NCBI GenBank assembly: GCA_050739575.1 | Contig: JBOIBN010000001.1 | Coordinates: forward strand, 35,043-99,042 | Length of the DNA: 64,000 nt | Reading direction: 5' to 3' | Source of the DNA: JBOIBN01 sp050739575 | GTDB lineage: Bacteria; Pseudomonadota; Gammaproteobacteria; JAKDMP01 | In this document: positions 28,187-36,471 of the stretch, piece by piece | How the letters are laid out: every line of letters begins with the position of its first letter | Numbering within the stretch: the first letter of the stretch is position 1 | Program-made: the position numbers and the translations under genes | Notes under the pieces: generated by a model | The model's database searches: none | What the model was told of the DNA's origin: nothing | Seen by the model: the letters and a program-made list of their open reading frames with translations, nothing else

Positions 28187-29569
28187 TCAGCTCTCCGGAT
28201 TCGCAGTTGAATTTCGGTTGGTCGCGGCGCCCGCCTGCGCAAGCAGAGCCGTGATCCGCGGCAACCAGGCATGATGCTCGGGCTTCATCAGGCAGGAGCG
28301 CAGTACGGTGACTGTCTCGGCATCCCATTCGAGCCCGGGCCACCACGGTTCGGCCAAGGGGCGCGGAAGCTGCAGCAGCGCGAGGTGTAGATTGCGTTCG
28401 GCGGCGACCTCGAACACCTCCCGCGCGCGTCGCGAGGCAGCGCTTGCCCGCTCCGCCCGCGCACCGAATACGACAATATCGAGCACCGGTGGTGCCAGCG
28501 CGACGAACTCTTTGGAATTACCCACCCAATTGTGCAATTCGAGCGCGGCAGCAAGACTTTCGCAAAGACCAGATGCAAATTCGCCGCCGGGCGTGAGCGG
28601 CAGAAGTTCGAGCGTCGCCCACAACGCGGCCGCCGCAGCGCCGGGACGCGAACACTCGAGACTGATCTCGCCGAGATGAAGTTCGTCGGAACTGAAATAC
28701 GTGTAGGGCGAATCGTGACGATAGACTTGCCCGACGGCCGGATCGCGAAAGATTATGGCGCCGCAGCCGTAAGGTTGCAGACCATGCTTGTGCGGATCGA
28801 TGACGACCGAATCCGCCCCGGCCATGACCGCGAATGCACGTTCGCGCACGGGATTTCCCGCCGCCGCGAGTTTGAAGTATCCGCCGTAGGCCGCATCAAC
28901 GTGCACGCGTACTCCGCCCGCGCGGGCAAGCGGCAGGATTTCCTCCAGCGGATCGAGCGCGCCCTGGCTCGTAGTGCCCAGCGTCGCGACTACGCAGGCA
29001 ACTCCGCCCTGCCCGAGTTCGGCGGCGAGCGCGTCGATGTTCATGCGCCCGCTGCGATCAACGGCGACGGGAACGAACTCCATGCCGAGCAGCGCACTCA
29101 TGCGCGCATGCGTGTAGTGCGCCTCGCTCGAAGCAAGCACGCGGCCGCTGCCCGCAAGCTCGCGCGCAATCCACAATGCCTCCAAGTTCGCAATCGTGCC
29201 GCCGCCGGTGAGATGCCCGAGATGCGTCTCGAAGCCGATCATGCGCGCGAGCGCCGCGATTGCTTCATTCTCCATGGCCGAACTCGCACGGCCGCCGTCG
29301 AGCGCATGGTTGTTGGGATTGAGTTCCATGGTGAGCGCGTAAGCGAGGCGCGCTATTGGATGCGGCGGCTTGAGCATCTGCCCAATGTAGAGCGGATGAT
29401 GATAGGGAAAATTGTCGCGGAGCCGATCCGCCGTCGCCGCGAGCACTTCGCGCACAGGTTCGGCGTCGAATGTCGCGTCGGTCTCGGGTAAATCAGCAAA
29501 AGCGCGCGCGAGCCGTTCACAGGCCGCCGACAATATCTCGATCTCAGCCCCGTTCACGGCAAGATGCAA
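28187..29569 (-). CDS. PLP-dependent group II decarboxylase
   Basis: 460 residues. Seen: PLYIGQMLKPPHPIARLAYA, LNPNNHALDGGRASSAMENE, HLTGGGTIANLEALW, HVDAAYGGYF (Asp/Ala for PLP) and the PLP-Lys segment DSVVIDPHKHGLQPYGCG. These define the pyridoxal-dependent decarboxylase superfamily (diaminobutyrate/tyrosine/glutamate type); the substrate cannot be read. Start is uncertain: TTG 29569 (used here) or GTG 29557. It lies 45 bases downstream of rplS on the same strand. Confidence 0.8.
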   Translation of the reverse strand: MHLAVNGAEIEILSAACERLARAFADLPETDATFDAEPVREVLAATADRLRDNFPYHHPLYIGQMLKPPHPIARLAYALTMELNPNNHALDGGRASSAMENEAIAALARMIGFETHLGHLTGGGTIANLEALWIARELAGSGRVLASSEAHYTHARMSALLGMEFVPVAVDRSGRMNIDALAAELGQGGVACVVATLGTTSQGALDPLEEILPLARAGGVRVHVDAAYGGYFKLAAAGNPVRERAFAVMAGADSVVIDPHKHGLQPYGCGAIIFRDPAVGQVYRHDSPYTYFSSDELHLGEISLECSRPGAAAAALWATLELLPLTPGGEFASGLCESLAAALELHNWVGNSKEFVALAPPVLDIVVFGARAERASAASRRAREVFEVAAERNLHLALLQLPRPLAEPWWPGLEWDAETVTVLRSCLMKPEHHAWLPRITALLAQAGAATNRNSTANPES

Positions 29570-29614
29570 CGGTTCTTCGATTGCTCAGGTGGCTCTATCC
29601 CGAGAACCTGGAGC

Positions 29615-29959
29615 CTAGATTTTTTCCTTGATCCGCGCCGATTTCCCGCGGCGCTCGCGCAGATAATAGAGCTTGGCGCGACTCACGTCGCCCTTGCGCT
29701 TGACACTTATCTCCGCAATCGTCGGGCTGTGGCTCATGAACACCCGTTCCACTCCTTCGCCGTGCGACACCTTGCGCACCGTGAAGGAGCTGCCGATGCC
29801 GCGGTTACGCTTGGCGATCACGACGCCCTCGAAGGCCTGCAAGCGCTCGCGCCCTCCCTCGCTCACCTTCACCTGCACCACCACCGTGTCGCCGGGGGCG
29901 AACTCGGGAAGATCGGTTTTGAGCTGTTCGCGTTCCAGCTCCTGAATCACCTGGCTCAT
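29615..29959 (-). CDS. rplS: 50S ribosomal protein L19
   Basis: 114 residues, full length. Family segments: PEFAPGDTVVVQVKVSEGGRERLQAFEG without gaps, GIGSSFTVRKVSHGEGVER, FMSHSPTIAEI and KLYYLRERRGKSARIKEK. L19 sits at the 30S-50S interface. Last ribosomal gene of rpsP-rimM-trmD-rplS; its ATG overlaps the trmD stop by four bases. Confidence 0.97.
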   Translation of the reverse strand: MSQVIQELEREQLKTDLPEFAPGDTVVVQVKVSEGGRERLQAFEGVVIAKRNRGIGSSFTVRKVSHGEGVERVFMSHSPTIAEISVKRKGDVSRAKLYYLRERRGKSARIKEKI

Positions 29960-30669
29960 CGTCCTGCTCCTTCGCTAAGTTCTATAAGGTCAGCGCGCCT
30001 TTCGCGCGTGCGTCGTTCCGCCTCGCTTCGCCGCCAGCGGCGAATCGCCGCATGATCGCCCGAAAGCAATATCTCGGGTACCCGACGCTCCTCGATCTCC
30101 TCGGGCCGCGTGTAGTGGGGGCAATCGAGCAGCCCCACCGCAAAAGAATCTTCGTCGGCGGACTCCGCGTCGCCTAACACGCCCGGCACGAACCGGAAGG
30201 TGGCATCCAGCACGACCAGCGCGGCCGGCTCACCGCCCGAAAGCACATAATCGCCGATCGAGAGTTCCACGTCCACACAACCTTCGATAAAACGCTCGTC
30301 CACACCTTCGTAACGCCCGCAGACGAGGATCACGCCCGGCCCTGCGGCCAGCGCCCGCGCCCGTTCGTCGTCGAAACGCTCGCCTTGGGGTGTGAGATAC
30401 ACCACCGGCGCCATCTCGCCTCGTGCCGCCTGCGCCGCGCGCACCGCCGCGGCCAGCGGCGCAAACTTCATCACCATCCCCGGACCGCCGCCGTAGGGGC
30501 GATCGTCCACGCTGCGATGCGGATCGTCGGTGTAGTCGCGCGGATTCCACAATTCCACGCTCACCAGTCCCGCGACCAGCGCCCGCGCGGCCACGCCGTA
30601 ACCGAGCGCACCGCGGATCATCTCCGGAAACAGGCTCACCACGTCGAACCGGAGCGCCCGCTCAGTCAT
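29956..30669 (-). CDS. trmD: tRNA (guanine-N1)-methyltransferase
   Basis: 237 residues from ATG 30669. A SPOUT methyltransferase that makes m1G37 in tRNAs reading CNN and similar codons, which prevents +1 frameshifting. Seen: LRFDVVSLFPEMIRGALGYG, RSVDDRPYGGGPGMVMK, LVCGRYEGVDERF, SIGDYVLSGGEPAALV, LDCPHYTRPEE and the C-terminal DLIELSEG. ATG at 30669 is preferred over longer in-frame starts because proteins in the family begin at this point; it overlaps rimM by eight bases. Confidence 0.96.
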   Translation of the reverse strand: MTERALRFDVVSLFPEMIRGALGYGVAARALVAGLVSVELWNPRDYTDDPHRSVDDRPYGGGPGMVMKFAPLAAAVRAAQAARGEMAPVVYLTPQGERFDDERARALAAGPGVILVCGRYEGVDERFIEGCVDVELSIGDYVLSGGEPAALVVLDATFRFVPGVLGDAESADEDSFAVGLLDCPHYTRPEEIEERRVPEILLSGDHAAIRRWRRSEAERRTRERRADLIELSEGAGR

Positions 30670-31171
30670 CCGCATTCCAATCCACCACCATTCGCCGCTC
30701 CGCGAGCGATACACCGTCCACATACACCCCGGGAGCGTAGGGAATCAGCCGCTCGCGTTCTCCGTCCTTCACCACGATCACGTCGTGGCCGCCGGTTTCG
30801 ATAAAGCCGGCGATGCGACCCAAGGTCGCACCCGCCCGGTTCTCCACCGCGAGGCCGATCAGATCGGCCCAGTAGTATTCCTCGGTCGGCGGCAGCGCGC
30901 TGCGCGGAACCGAAATTTCCGCGTTCAGCAACGCCCGCGCCGTGTCGCGATCCGCCACGCCGGCGAGATTCGCCACCACCCCCGCGCCGTGCGCCCGCCC
31001 GCCGGCCAGTTCATATTCCCGGCGCCCCTCGGCGCCATCCAGCCACCAGCGCGGATAATCGAGTATGCCTGTGCGCGGCTCGGTATGAGAGAAGACCCGC
31101 ACCCAGCCCTGCACGCCGAACACTCCCGCGATGCGCCCGAGCGTGACCCAATCATCCGCCGTGGGCGTCAT
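30662..31171 (-). CDS. rimM: 16S rRNA processing protein RimM
   Basis: 169 residues from ATG 31171. Assists maturation of the 30S head around S19. N-terminal beta barrel contains TLGRIAGVFGVQGWVRVFSH and TEEYYWADLIGL; the C-terminal PRC-barrel has LGRIAGFIETGGHDVIVVKD and RLIPYAPGVYVDGV. It starts ten bases after rpsP. Confidence 0.95.
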   Translation of the reverse strand: MTPTADDWVTLGRIAGVFGVQGWVRVFSHTEPRTGILDYPRWWLDGAEGRREYELAGGRAHGAGVVANLAGVADRDTARALLNAEISVPRSALPPTEEYYWADLIGLAVENRAGATLGRIAGFIETGGHDVIVVKDGERERLIPYAPGVYVDGVSLAERRMVVDWNADD

Positions 31172-31181
31172 CGAAAATCGC

Positions 31182-31679
31182 CTAGGTGTTGTCGGCCTCG
31201 GCCTTGGAGTCAGCCTCTGCCCTTGTCTCGGTCTCTGCCGGCGCCTCCACCGCTGCCGACGCCGCGGCCTCTGCCTCAGCCTTCGTTTCGGTCTCTGTCG
31301 GCGCCTCAACTTCCGCCAGCGACTCGGTCACAGTCGGCGCTTTGGGCTCGGTCGGCTCCTTGGTCTCTGCCGATGCCTCGACCTTGGTCGGTGCTTTTGT
31401 CGGCGCCTTGATCGGTGCCTCGACGGCCGGCTGTGCGTCCCGGCCCGCTTCCTTGATGAGCGCCGCCACCCGATCCGAGGTCTGCGCGCCCTGGCCGCGC
31501 CAATAGCTCACCCGCTCGGAATTGAGCGAAAGCCTCTGTTCGCCGCCCGTTGCGATCGGGTTGAAGTACCCGACGCGCTCGATAAAGCGGCCATTGCGCG
31601 CCCGCCGACTGTCCGTCACCACGACGTGGTAGAAGGGCCGCTTCTTCGCGCCGCCGCGTGCCAATCTGATCGTTACCAT
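31182..31679 (-). CDS. rpsP: 30S ribosomal protein S16 with long acidic C-terminal extension
   Basis: Residues 1-79 are canonical S16: MVTIRLARGGAKKRPFYHVV, RRARNGRFIERVGYFNP, RLSLNSERVSYWRGQGAQ. S16 is usually about 80-90 residues, but this reading frame continues another 86 residues of low-complexity Ala/Glu/Thr/Lys/Pro sequence (APTKAPTKVEASAETKE, later ETETKAEAEAAAS) to a TGA or TAG-type stop before rimM. The extension is disordered-looking and acidic. First gene of the ribosomal operon; a TAAAAT-like -10 lies in the reversed upstream region near 31733. Confidence 0.95.
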   Translation of the reverse strand: MVTIRLARGGAKKRPFYHVVVTDSRRARNGRFIERVGYFNPIATGGEQRLSLNSERVSYWRGQGAQTSDRVAALIKEAGRDAQPAVEAPIKAPTKAPTKVEASAETKEPTEPKAPTVTESLAEVEAPTETETKAEAEAAASAAVEAPAETETRAEADSKAEADNT

Positions 31680-31976
31680 CCGCGTTCTGCCCCGCGCTTG
31701 CCTGTTATGAAACGTAACGGAGTATTTTATGCGAAAAGACCTTCTTCACGCCAGCGCGCCTTGCTTGGTCGGCTTAGGCTGATCCACGCGCTTCCATTTT
31801 CGAAATCATGCCAACCGTCCGGCCGCCGTGGTGAATGTGCGCCAGAAGCTGGAAACGCGCGCAGGCCTTGGCGTATATTCGAACTGACCGCGCGAGTGCG
31901 CGGCCCAACGGACGCCCGGCCGCATCGGGCTGGACCGGTGGACGCAGATGTTCCCGGTCATCTGGAGGAGAAGCTT
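31680..31976 (+). promoter_or_regulatory. Divergent intergenic region of rpsP and the FG-GAP gene
   Basis: No convincing gene here. On the plus strand TATATT at 31874-31879 is a possible -10, followed by a perfect 6-bp hairpin with loop GAGT at 31888-31903 (CCGCGC/GCGCGG) in what would be the 5' leader, and GGAGGAG at 31963-31969 as the SD. On the minus strand a TAAAAT-like -10 precedes rpsP. Boxes are weak and unproven. Confidence 0.35.
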
Positions 31977-34571
31977 ATGGATACACGACCAAACGCGCGG
32001 CGCGGGTGGGCACTCGCCGCTTTCTCCGCATTTGTCTTACCGGCCTTATTCATTTCTCTTGCTGCCGGCCCAGCCTGGGCGGCGAGTCCAGCCACTCATT
32101 CAGGCTTACCGTCGTCATTGCGCCCGGCGCTCTACCAAGCGCTGGCAAAAGATGCGGGACCGGCGTTCGCGATCGGCCGGGACGGTTGCGCGACGCTGCC
32201 GAAACAGTCACTGAAAGCCTGTTTCGACAAGAACGGCGTGCACTTCAGTAGCGCACGAGCACCCGAACTCGCCCTGCATCTCGCGGCTTATGGGCGTAGT
32301 AACCATCTCGCGAGCGTAAATCCTGTTGCTCCGGTGATCGGCGCCCACCGCGCGAACTATGCGCACGACAACGTAACCGAATGGTGGCGTGTGCTCCCGA
32401 TTGGCTTTGAACAAGGCTTCACGCTGATCAAGCGCCCGGCGGGCCACGACCGTCTCATGCTCGCGCTAGCAGCAAATCACCACGCTTCCGACGGCAAAGA
32501 CGGCGCGCTCGCCTGGGGTAAGTTGCGCTACGGAAAACTCGTCGTCACCGACGCAAACGGAAAAATCGTCCCCGCGACGCTAAAGCGCTCCGGCCACCGA
32601 ATCCTCATCGCCGTCAACGACTCGCACGCCGTCTACCCACTCACCGTCGACCCGCTGGTATGGATCGAGCAGAAAGTCACTGGCAACGATAGCGCAGCGG
32701 GAGATTCTTTCGGCATCTCGGTTGCCCTTGACGGGACGACAGCCTTGGTCGGCGCATACGGTAACAACGGCGGACAAGGCGCCGCCTATGTATTTACCGA
32801 ATCGGGCGGAACCTGGAGTCAGACACAAAAGCTCACGGACAGCGACGGCGTCGCGGGCGGCAGCTTCGGAAGATCCGTCGCCCTGGACGGTTCCACTGCC
32901 CTGATCGGCGCCTATTTCGCAACGGTGAACGGCAATGCGGGGCAAGGCGCCGCCTATGTATTTACCGAATCGGGCGGAACCTGGAGTCAGACACAAAAGC
33001 TCACGGCCGGCGACGGCGCGGCTTACGATGACTTCGGCTTCTCGGTTGCACTCAATGGCATGACCGCGCTCGTAGGCGCACCTCAATGTGTTTCCAATTG
33101 TGTTGGGTCGGGCAAAGCGGGCAAAGCCTACGTATTCAGCGAATCCAACGGAACTTGGACGCAGGCAGCCGAGCTGACCGCAAACGATGGCATGCAGGGC
33201 GATGATTTCGGTTTCTCGGTTGCCCTCGATGACAATAGCGCGCTGGTCGGCGCACCTCAGTGCGGGAGTGGTCCCATGTATTGCAACGGTTCGGGCAGGG
33301 CTTACGTATTCGGCCAATCGAATGGAAGCTGGACACAGATGGCCGAACTCACCCCAAACGGGGGAAGCGCGGATGATGCCTTCGGCTCGTCAGTCGCACT
33401 CCAAGGCACGACTGCCCTCATAGGTGAGCCTCGGTGTGTTAGCGGCGACTGTAATGGACCGGGCCGAGCCTATGTATTCGTGGAATCGAATGGAAGCTGG
33501 ACACAGATGGCCGAACTCACCGCGAACGACGGTGTAGAGGGCGATGAGTTCGGCTCCTCGGTTGCGCTCGAAAGCGCGAGCGCCCTCGTAGGCGCACCTC
33601 AACTCACCGGCGGCGCCGATGCGGGCAAGGCCTATGCATTCAGCGAATCCAATGGGAACTGGACGCAGTCGGCCGAGCTTGCCGCGAGTGATGGCGCGAC
33701 GGGCAATGAGTTCGGCGCCTCGGTTGCCCTCTCGGGCGCAACGGCCTTTGCCGGAGCGCCCTGCAGCAACCCTGATCCGGGTACGCAGGAATGCGGCCCG
33801 GGCGCGGCGTATTTCTACGGCCAGAGCGATCTTGGTCTCGCCATGAGCGTGCCTGCCCAAGTCAGCCTAGGCAGCAACTTCGTCAGCCAGACGATTGCGA
33901 CCAATAATGCCAGCGCCGTCTCGCCCGCGGTGGCCGTGACCGTGACGGTACCGGCGGCGGCGAGCTTCGTCTCCGCAAATGCCACTCAGGGGAGCTGCAG
34001 CGAAGCCGCTGGGGTAGTGAGTTGTGCATTTGGTCCGATCAATGGCAATGCCGGCACGGCGACGGCCAATGTGACGCTCAAGGTGCCCGGCGGAAACGCC
34101 GTCACATTCGAGAACACTGCGAGCGTTAAATATGCGACCCCGCCGCTCACCGCGAGCGCCGCAACGACAATTACTTCCAACAGCTCGCCGGCGGCGAGCA
34201 ACGGCACGTTGACGACCAACGAAAATACCGCCGCCAACAGCATTCTGATGGCCACGGCCCCGAATCTTGATCCACTGACCTTCAGCATCGTGGGTAAGCC
34301 GTCCCACGGCACGGTGACGATCAATGATGCGAATACCGGCGCGTACACTTACACGCCGGATCATAACTACAGCGGCAGCGATTCGTTCACCTTCAAGGCC
34401 ACCGACACGGTGACGGGGCTCGTCTCCAACACCGCGAAAATCAGCATCACCGTGAAAGCAACGGGCGGCGGTAGTTCAGGCGGCGGCGGCGGCAGCACCG
34501 GTTGGCCGACCCTGTTTACGCTGCTCGGTCTCGTGCTCATCGGTGTTTGCCTGAAAGGCAAGCGTGGCTGA
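31977..34571 (+). CDS. Exported FG-GAP beta-propeller protein with GlyGly-CTERM-like anchor
   Basis: 864 residues. Signal peptide 1-36 (core LAAFSAFVLPALFISLAAG, then AWA-A). Residues about 37-235 are an uncharacterised N-terminal region. About 236-620 hold seven FG-GAP blades, each with the form D-x-FG-x-SVAL...ALVGAP...G-AYVF-x-ES-x-GTW-x-Q. Then a DUF11-like Ig domain (about 625-735), a cadherin/Big-type domain with NDANTGAYTYTPDHNYSGSD, a Gly/Ser linker, and a C-terminal tripartite signal: GGGGGSTGW, hydrophobic helix, KGKRG. This matches GlyGly-CTERM, the rhombosortase substrate tail. Probably surface-exposed; ligand unknown. A strong terminator follows. Confidence 0.85.
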   Translation: MDTRPNARRGWALAAFSAFVLPALFISLAAGPAWAASPATHSGLPSSLRPALYQALAKDAGPAFAIGRDGCATLPKQSLKACFDKNGVHFSSARAPELALHLAAYGRSNHLASVNPVAPVIGAHRANYAHDNVTEWWRVLPIGFEQGFTLIKRPAGHDRLMLALAANHHASDGKDGALAWGKLRYGKLVVTDANGKIVPATLKRSGHRILIAVNDSHAVYPLTVDPLVWIEQKVTGNDSAAGDSFGISVALDGTTALVGAYGNNGGQGAAYVFTESGGTWSQTQKLTDSDGVAGGSFGRSVALDGSTALIGAYFATVNGNAGQGAAYVFTESGGTWSQTQKLTAGDGAAYDDFGFSVALNGMTALVGAPQCVSNCVGSGKAGKAYVFSESNGTWTQAAELTANDGMQGDDFGFSVALDDNSALVGAPQCGSGPMYCNGSGRAYVFGQSNGSWTQMAELTPNGGSADDAFGSSVALQGTTALIGEPRCVSGDCNGPGRAYVFVESNGSWTQMAELTANDGVEGDEFGSSVALESASALVGAPQLTGGADAGKAYAFSESNGNWTQSAELAASDGATGNEFGASVALSGATAFAGAPCSNPDPGTQECGPGAAYFYGQSDLGLAMSVPAQVSLGSNFVSQTIATNNASAVSPAVAVTVTVPAAASFVSANATQGSCSEAAGVVSCAFGPINGNAGTATANVTLKVPGGNAVTFENTASVKYATPPLTASAATTITSNSSPAASNGTLTTNENTAANSILMATAPNLDPLTFSIVGKPSHGTVTINDANTGAYTYTPDHNYSGSDSFTFKATDTVTGLVSNTAKISITVKATGGGSSGGGGGSTGWPTLFTLLGLVLIGVCLKGKRG
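32775..33006 (+). repeat. Exact 64-bp internal duplication in the FG-GAP gene
   Basis: The 64 bases at 32775-32838 recur without mismatch at 32943-33006. They cover the end of blades 1 and 2, from the QGAAYVFTESGG coding stretch to QTQKLT. Other blades share only protein-level similarity, so this pair is either a recent duplication or kept identical by gene conversion. Confidence 0.9.
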
Positions 34572-34594
34572 ACAAATATAAGATCATTAACTTC

Positions 34595-34625
34595 GAGGGG
34601 GCGGCTGTGGCCGCCCCCTCTTTTT
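34595..34625 (+). terminator. Rho-independent terminator of the FG-GAP gene
   Basis: GAGGGGGCGGC pairs with GCCGCCCCCTC around a short TGTG loop, followed by TTTTT at 34621-34625. It begins 24 bases after the stop codon. A long GC stem with T-tract is the clearest terminator in the window. Confidence 0.9.
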
Positions 34626-34674
34626 GTGAGTCAGAGACCCTGAAACGACAACCAGTTGGCTACGGCCGTCGAGC

Positions 34675-36030
34675 TTAGAAGCCGGGTGGAAAGCGGCCAC
34701 CGCCGAGGGCGCCGAGCGCGCGCTGCAGGCCGCCCTTCTTGAACTTCTTCATCATTTTCTGGGCCTGCTGGAACTGGCGCAGCAGCCGGTTGACGTCGGG
34801 CACTTCGGTGCCCGAACCTGCGGCGATGCGGCGGCGACGCGAACCGTTGATGAGCGCGGGGTGGCGGCGTTCGCGTGGGGTCATCGAATCCACGATCGCC
34901 ATCTGGCGGCGGAGAGCGCGCTCATCCACGCTCGCGGCCGCGCCGGCCAGCTTGCTTGCGCCCGGCAGATGCTCCAGCAAGGCCTTCGCGCCGCCCATGT
35001 TGAGCATCTGCTCGATCTGGCTGCGGAAATCGGCAAGATCGAAGTCCTTCCCCTTGCGGAGCTTGCCGGCTAGTGCCTCGGCCTGTTTCTGATCGGTCTT
35101 TTGGGTGACGGTTTCGACGAGGCCGACTACGTCGCCCATGCCGAGGATGCGCGCGGCCATGCGCTGCGGATCGAAACTCTCCAGTGCATCGGTCTTCTCG
35201 CCGGTGCCGATGAACTTGATCGGCCGGCCGGTCACCCGAGCGACCGAGAGCGCGGCGCCGCCACGGGCATCGCCGTCGGCCTTGGTGAGAATCACGCCGG
35301 TGAGCGGCAAAGTCTCGCCGAAGGCGGCGGCGGAGCGCACGGCGTCCTGACCCGTCATGGCATCGGCGACGAAGAGCGTCTCGATAGGCGAGAGCAGATC
35401 GGCCAATGCGCGGATTTCGTCCATGAGCGCCGCATCCACGTGAAGCCGCCCGGCCGTGTCCACGATCAGCACTTCGGTGAGTTCCGCCCGCGCGCGCGCA
35501 AGCGCGCGCTTCGCGATCTCCATTGGCGATTCACCGGCCGCGGGAATGAAGCCGACGCCGACCGTCTGCGCCAGCTTTTCGAGCTGTTCCATCGCGGCCG
35601 GGCGCTGAACATCGGTCGAAACGAGCAGCACCCGCTTGCGCTGCGTGCGCGACAGACGCGCGGCGAGCTTGGCCGCCGTCGTCGTCTTGCCCGAGCCCTG
35701 AAGGCCCGCGAGCAGGATTACGGCGGGCGGCCGCACGCGCAGATTGAGTTCGGAATCGCCGGAAGAAAGCGCCGCCGCGAGTTCGTCCTGCACGATCTTG
35801 ACGAAGGCCTGGCCCGGCGAAAGGCTCTTCGCGACCTCCGCGCCCAGCGCGCGCGCCTTGACCGCGACGATGAAGTCCTTCACGACCGGTAGGGCGACGT
35901 CGGCTTCGAGCAGCGCCACGCGCACTTCGCGCAGCGTCTCCTCGACGTTAGCCTCGGTGATGCGCCCGCGACCGCTCAGGCGGCCGAGTGCGCCGGAAAG
36001 TCGGTCGGAAAGCTGGCCGAATAACGGCAT
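34675..36030 (-). CDS. ffh: Signal recognition particle GTPase Ffh
   Basis: 451 residues. N domain (1-85), G domain with GLQGSGKTTTAAKLAARL, DVQRPAAMEQLEKLA, DTAGRLHVD, TKADGDARGGAALS and GTGEKTDALE, then an M domain rich in Met (MLNMGG, QKMMKKFKKGG). It binds 4.5S RNA and signal sequences and targets ribosomes to FtsY. Convergent with the FG-GAP gene across the terminator. Confidence 0.96.
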   Translation of the reverse strand: MPLFGQLSDRLSGALGRLSGRGRITEANVEETLREVRVALLEADVALPVVKDFIVAVKARALGAEVAKSLSPGQAFVKIVQDELAAALSSGDSELNLRVRPPAVILLAGLQGSGKTTTAAKLAARLSRTQRKRVLLVSTDVQRPAAMEQLEKLAQTVGVGFIPAAGESPMEIAKRALARARAELTEVLIVDTAGRLHVDAALMDEIRALADLLSPIETLFVADAMTGQDAVRSAAAFGETLPLTGVILTKADGDARGGAALSVARVTGRPIKFIGTGEKTDALESFDPQRMAARILGMGDVVGLVETVTQKTDQKQAEALAGKLRKGKDFDLADFRSQIEQMLNMGGAKALLEHLPGASKLAGAAASVDERALRRQMAIVDSMTPRERRHPALINGSRRRRIAAGSGTEVPDVNRLLRQFQQAQKMMKKFKKGGLQRALGALGGGRFPPGF

Positions 36031-36042
36031 CGGCGCTCTGCC

Positions 36043-36417
36043 CTAGGCCGCGCGAACGGTGCCGCGTTCGGACTTGACGTTATTCGTTTCGTCGAGAATG
36101 ACAACGCGCGGCTTGTAGCGGACAGCGTCCGCGGCATCCATCACGGCATAGGTGCAAATGATGATGCGATCGCCGACGCGCATATGATGCGCCGCCGCGC
36201 CGTTGGCGCCGATCGCGCCCGAGCCTGCGGGCGCCTTGATGGCGTAGGTCACGAGCCGCTCGCCGTTGGTGATGTTGTAGAGATGGATCTGTTCATATTC
36301 GAGAATGCCGGCGCGCGCCAACAAATCGGCGTCTATCGCGCAGGAACCCTCGTAGTCGAGATCGGCGGATGTCACTACCGCCTGGTGCAACTTGGCCTTC
36401 AGTAATGTGAGCTGCAA
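36043..36417 (-). CDS. panD: Aspartate 1-decarboxylase
   Basis: 124-residue pyruvoyl enzyme that makes beta-alanine for pantothenate. The self-processing site is Gly24-Ser25 in DLDYEGSCAIDADLL. Also seen are IHLYNITNGERLVTYAI, NGAAAHHMRVGD and DRIIICTYAVMD. 12 bases separate it from ffh; panC lies upstream in the same direction. Confidence 0.95.
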   Translation of the reverse strand: MQLTLLKAKLHQAVVTSADLDYEGSCAIDADLLARAGILEYEQIHLYNITNGERLVTYAIKAPAGSGAIGANGAAAHHMRVGDRIIICTYAVMDAADAVRYKPRVVILDETNNVKSERGTVRAA

Positions 36418-36471
36418 GTCGGCCTCCCCGTCCCTTCCGCGGGACGCTCGAAGAAATGTTTGGAAACCGCG

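Noticed and set aside
31131..31976. Extended start of the FG-GAP gene upstream of 31977
   Set aside because: The extra 282 residues would read over the rpsP gene antisense; ATG 31977 has GGAGGAG and starts a clean signal peptide.
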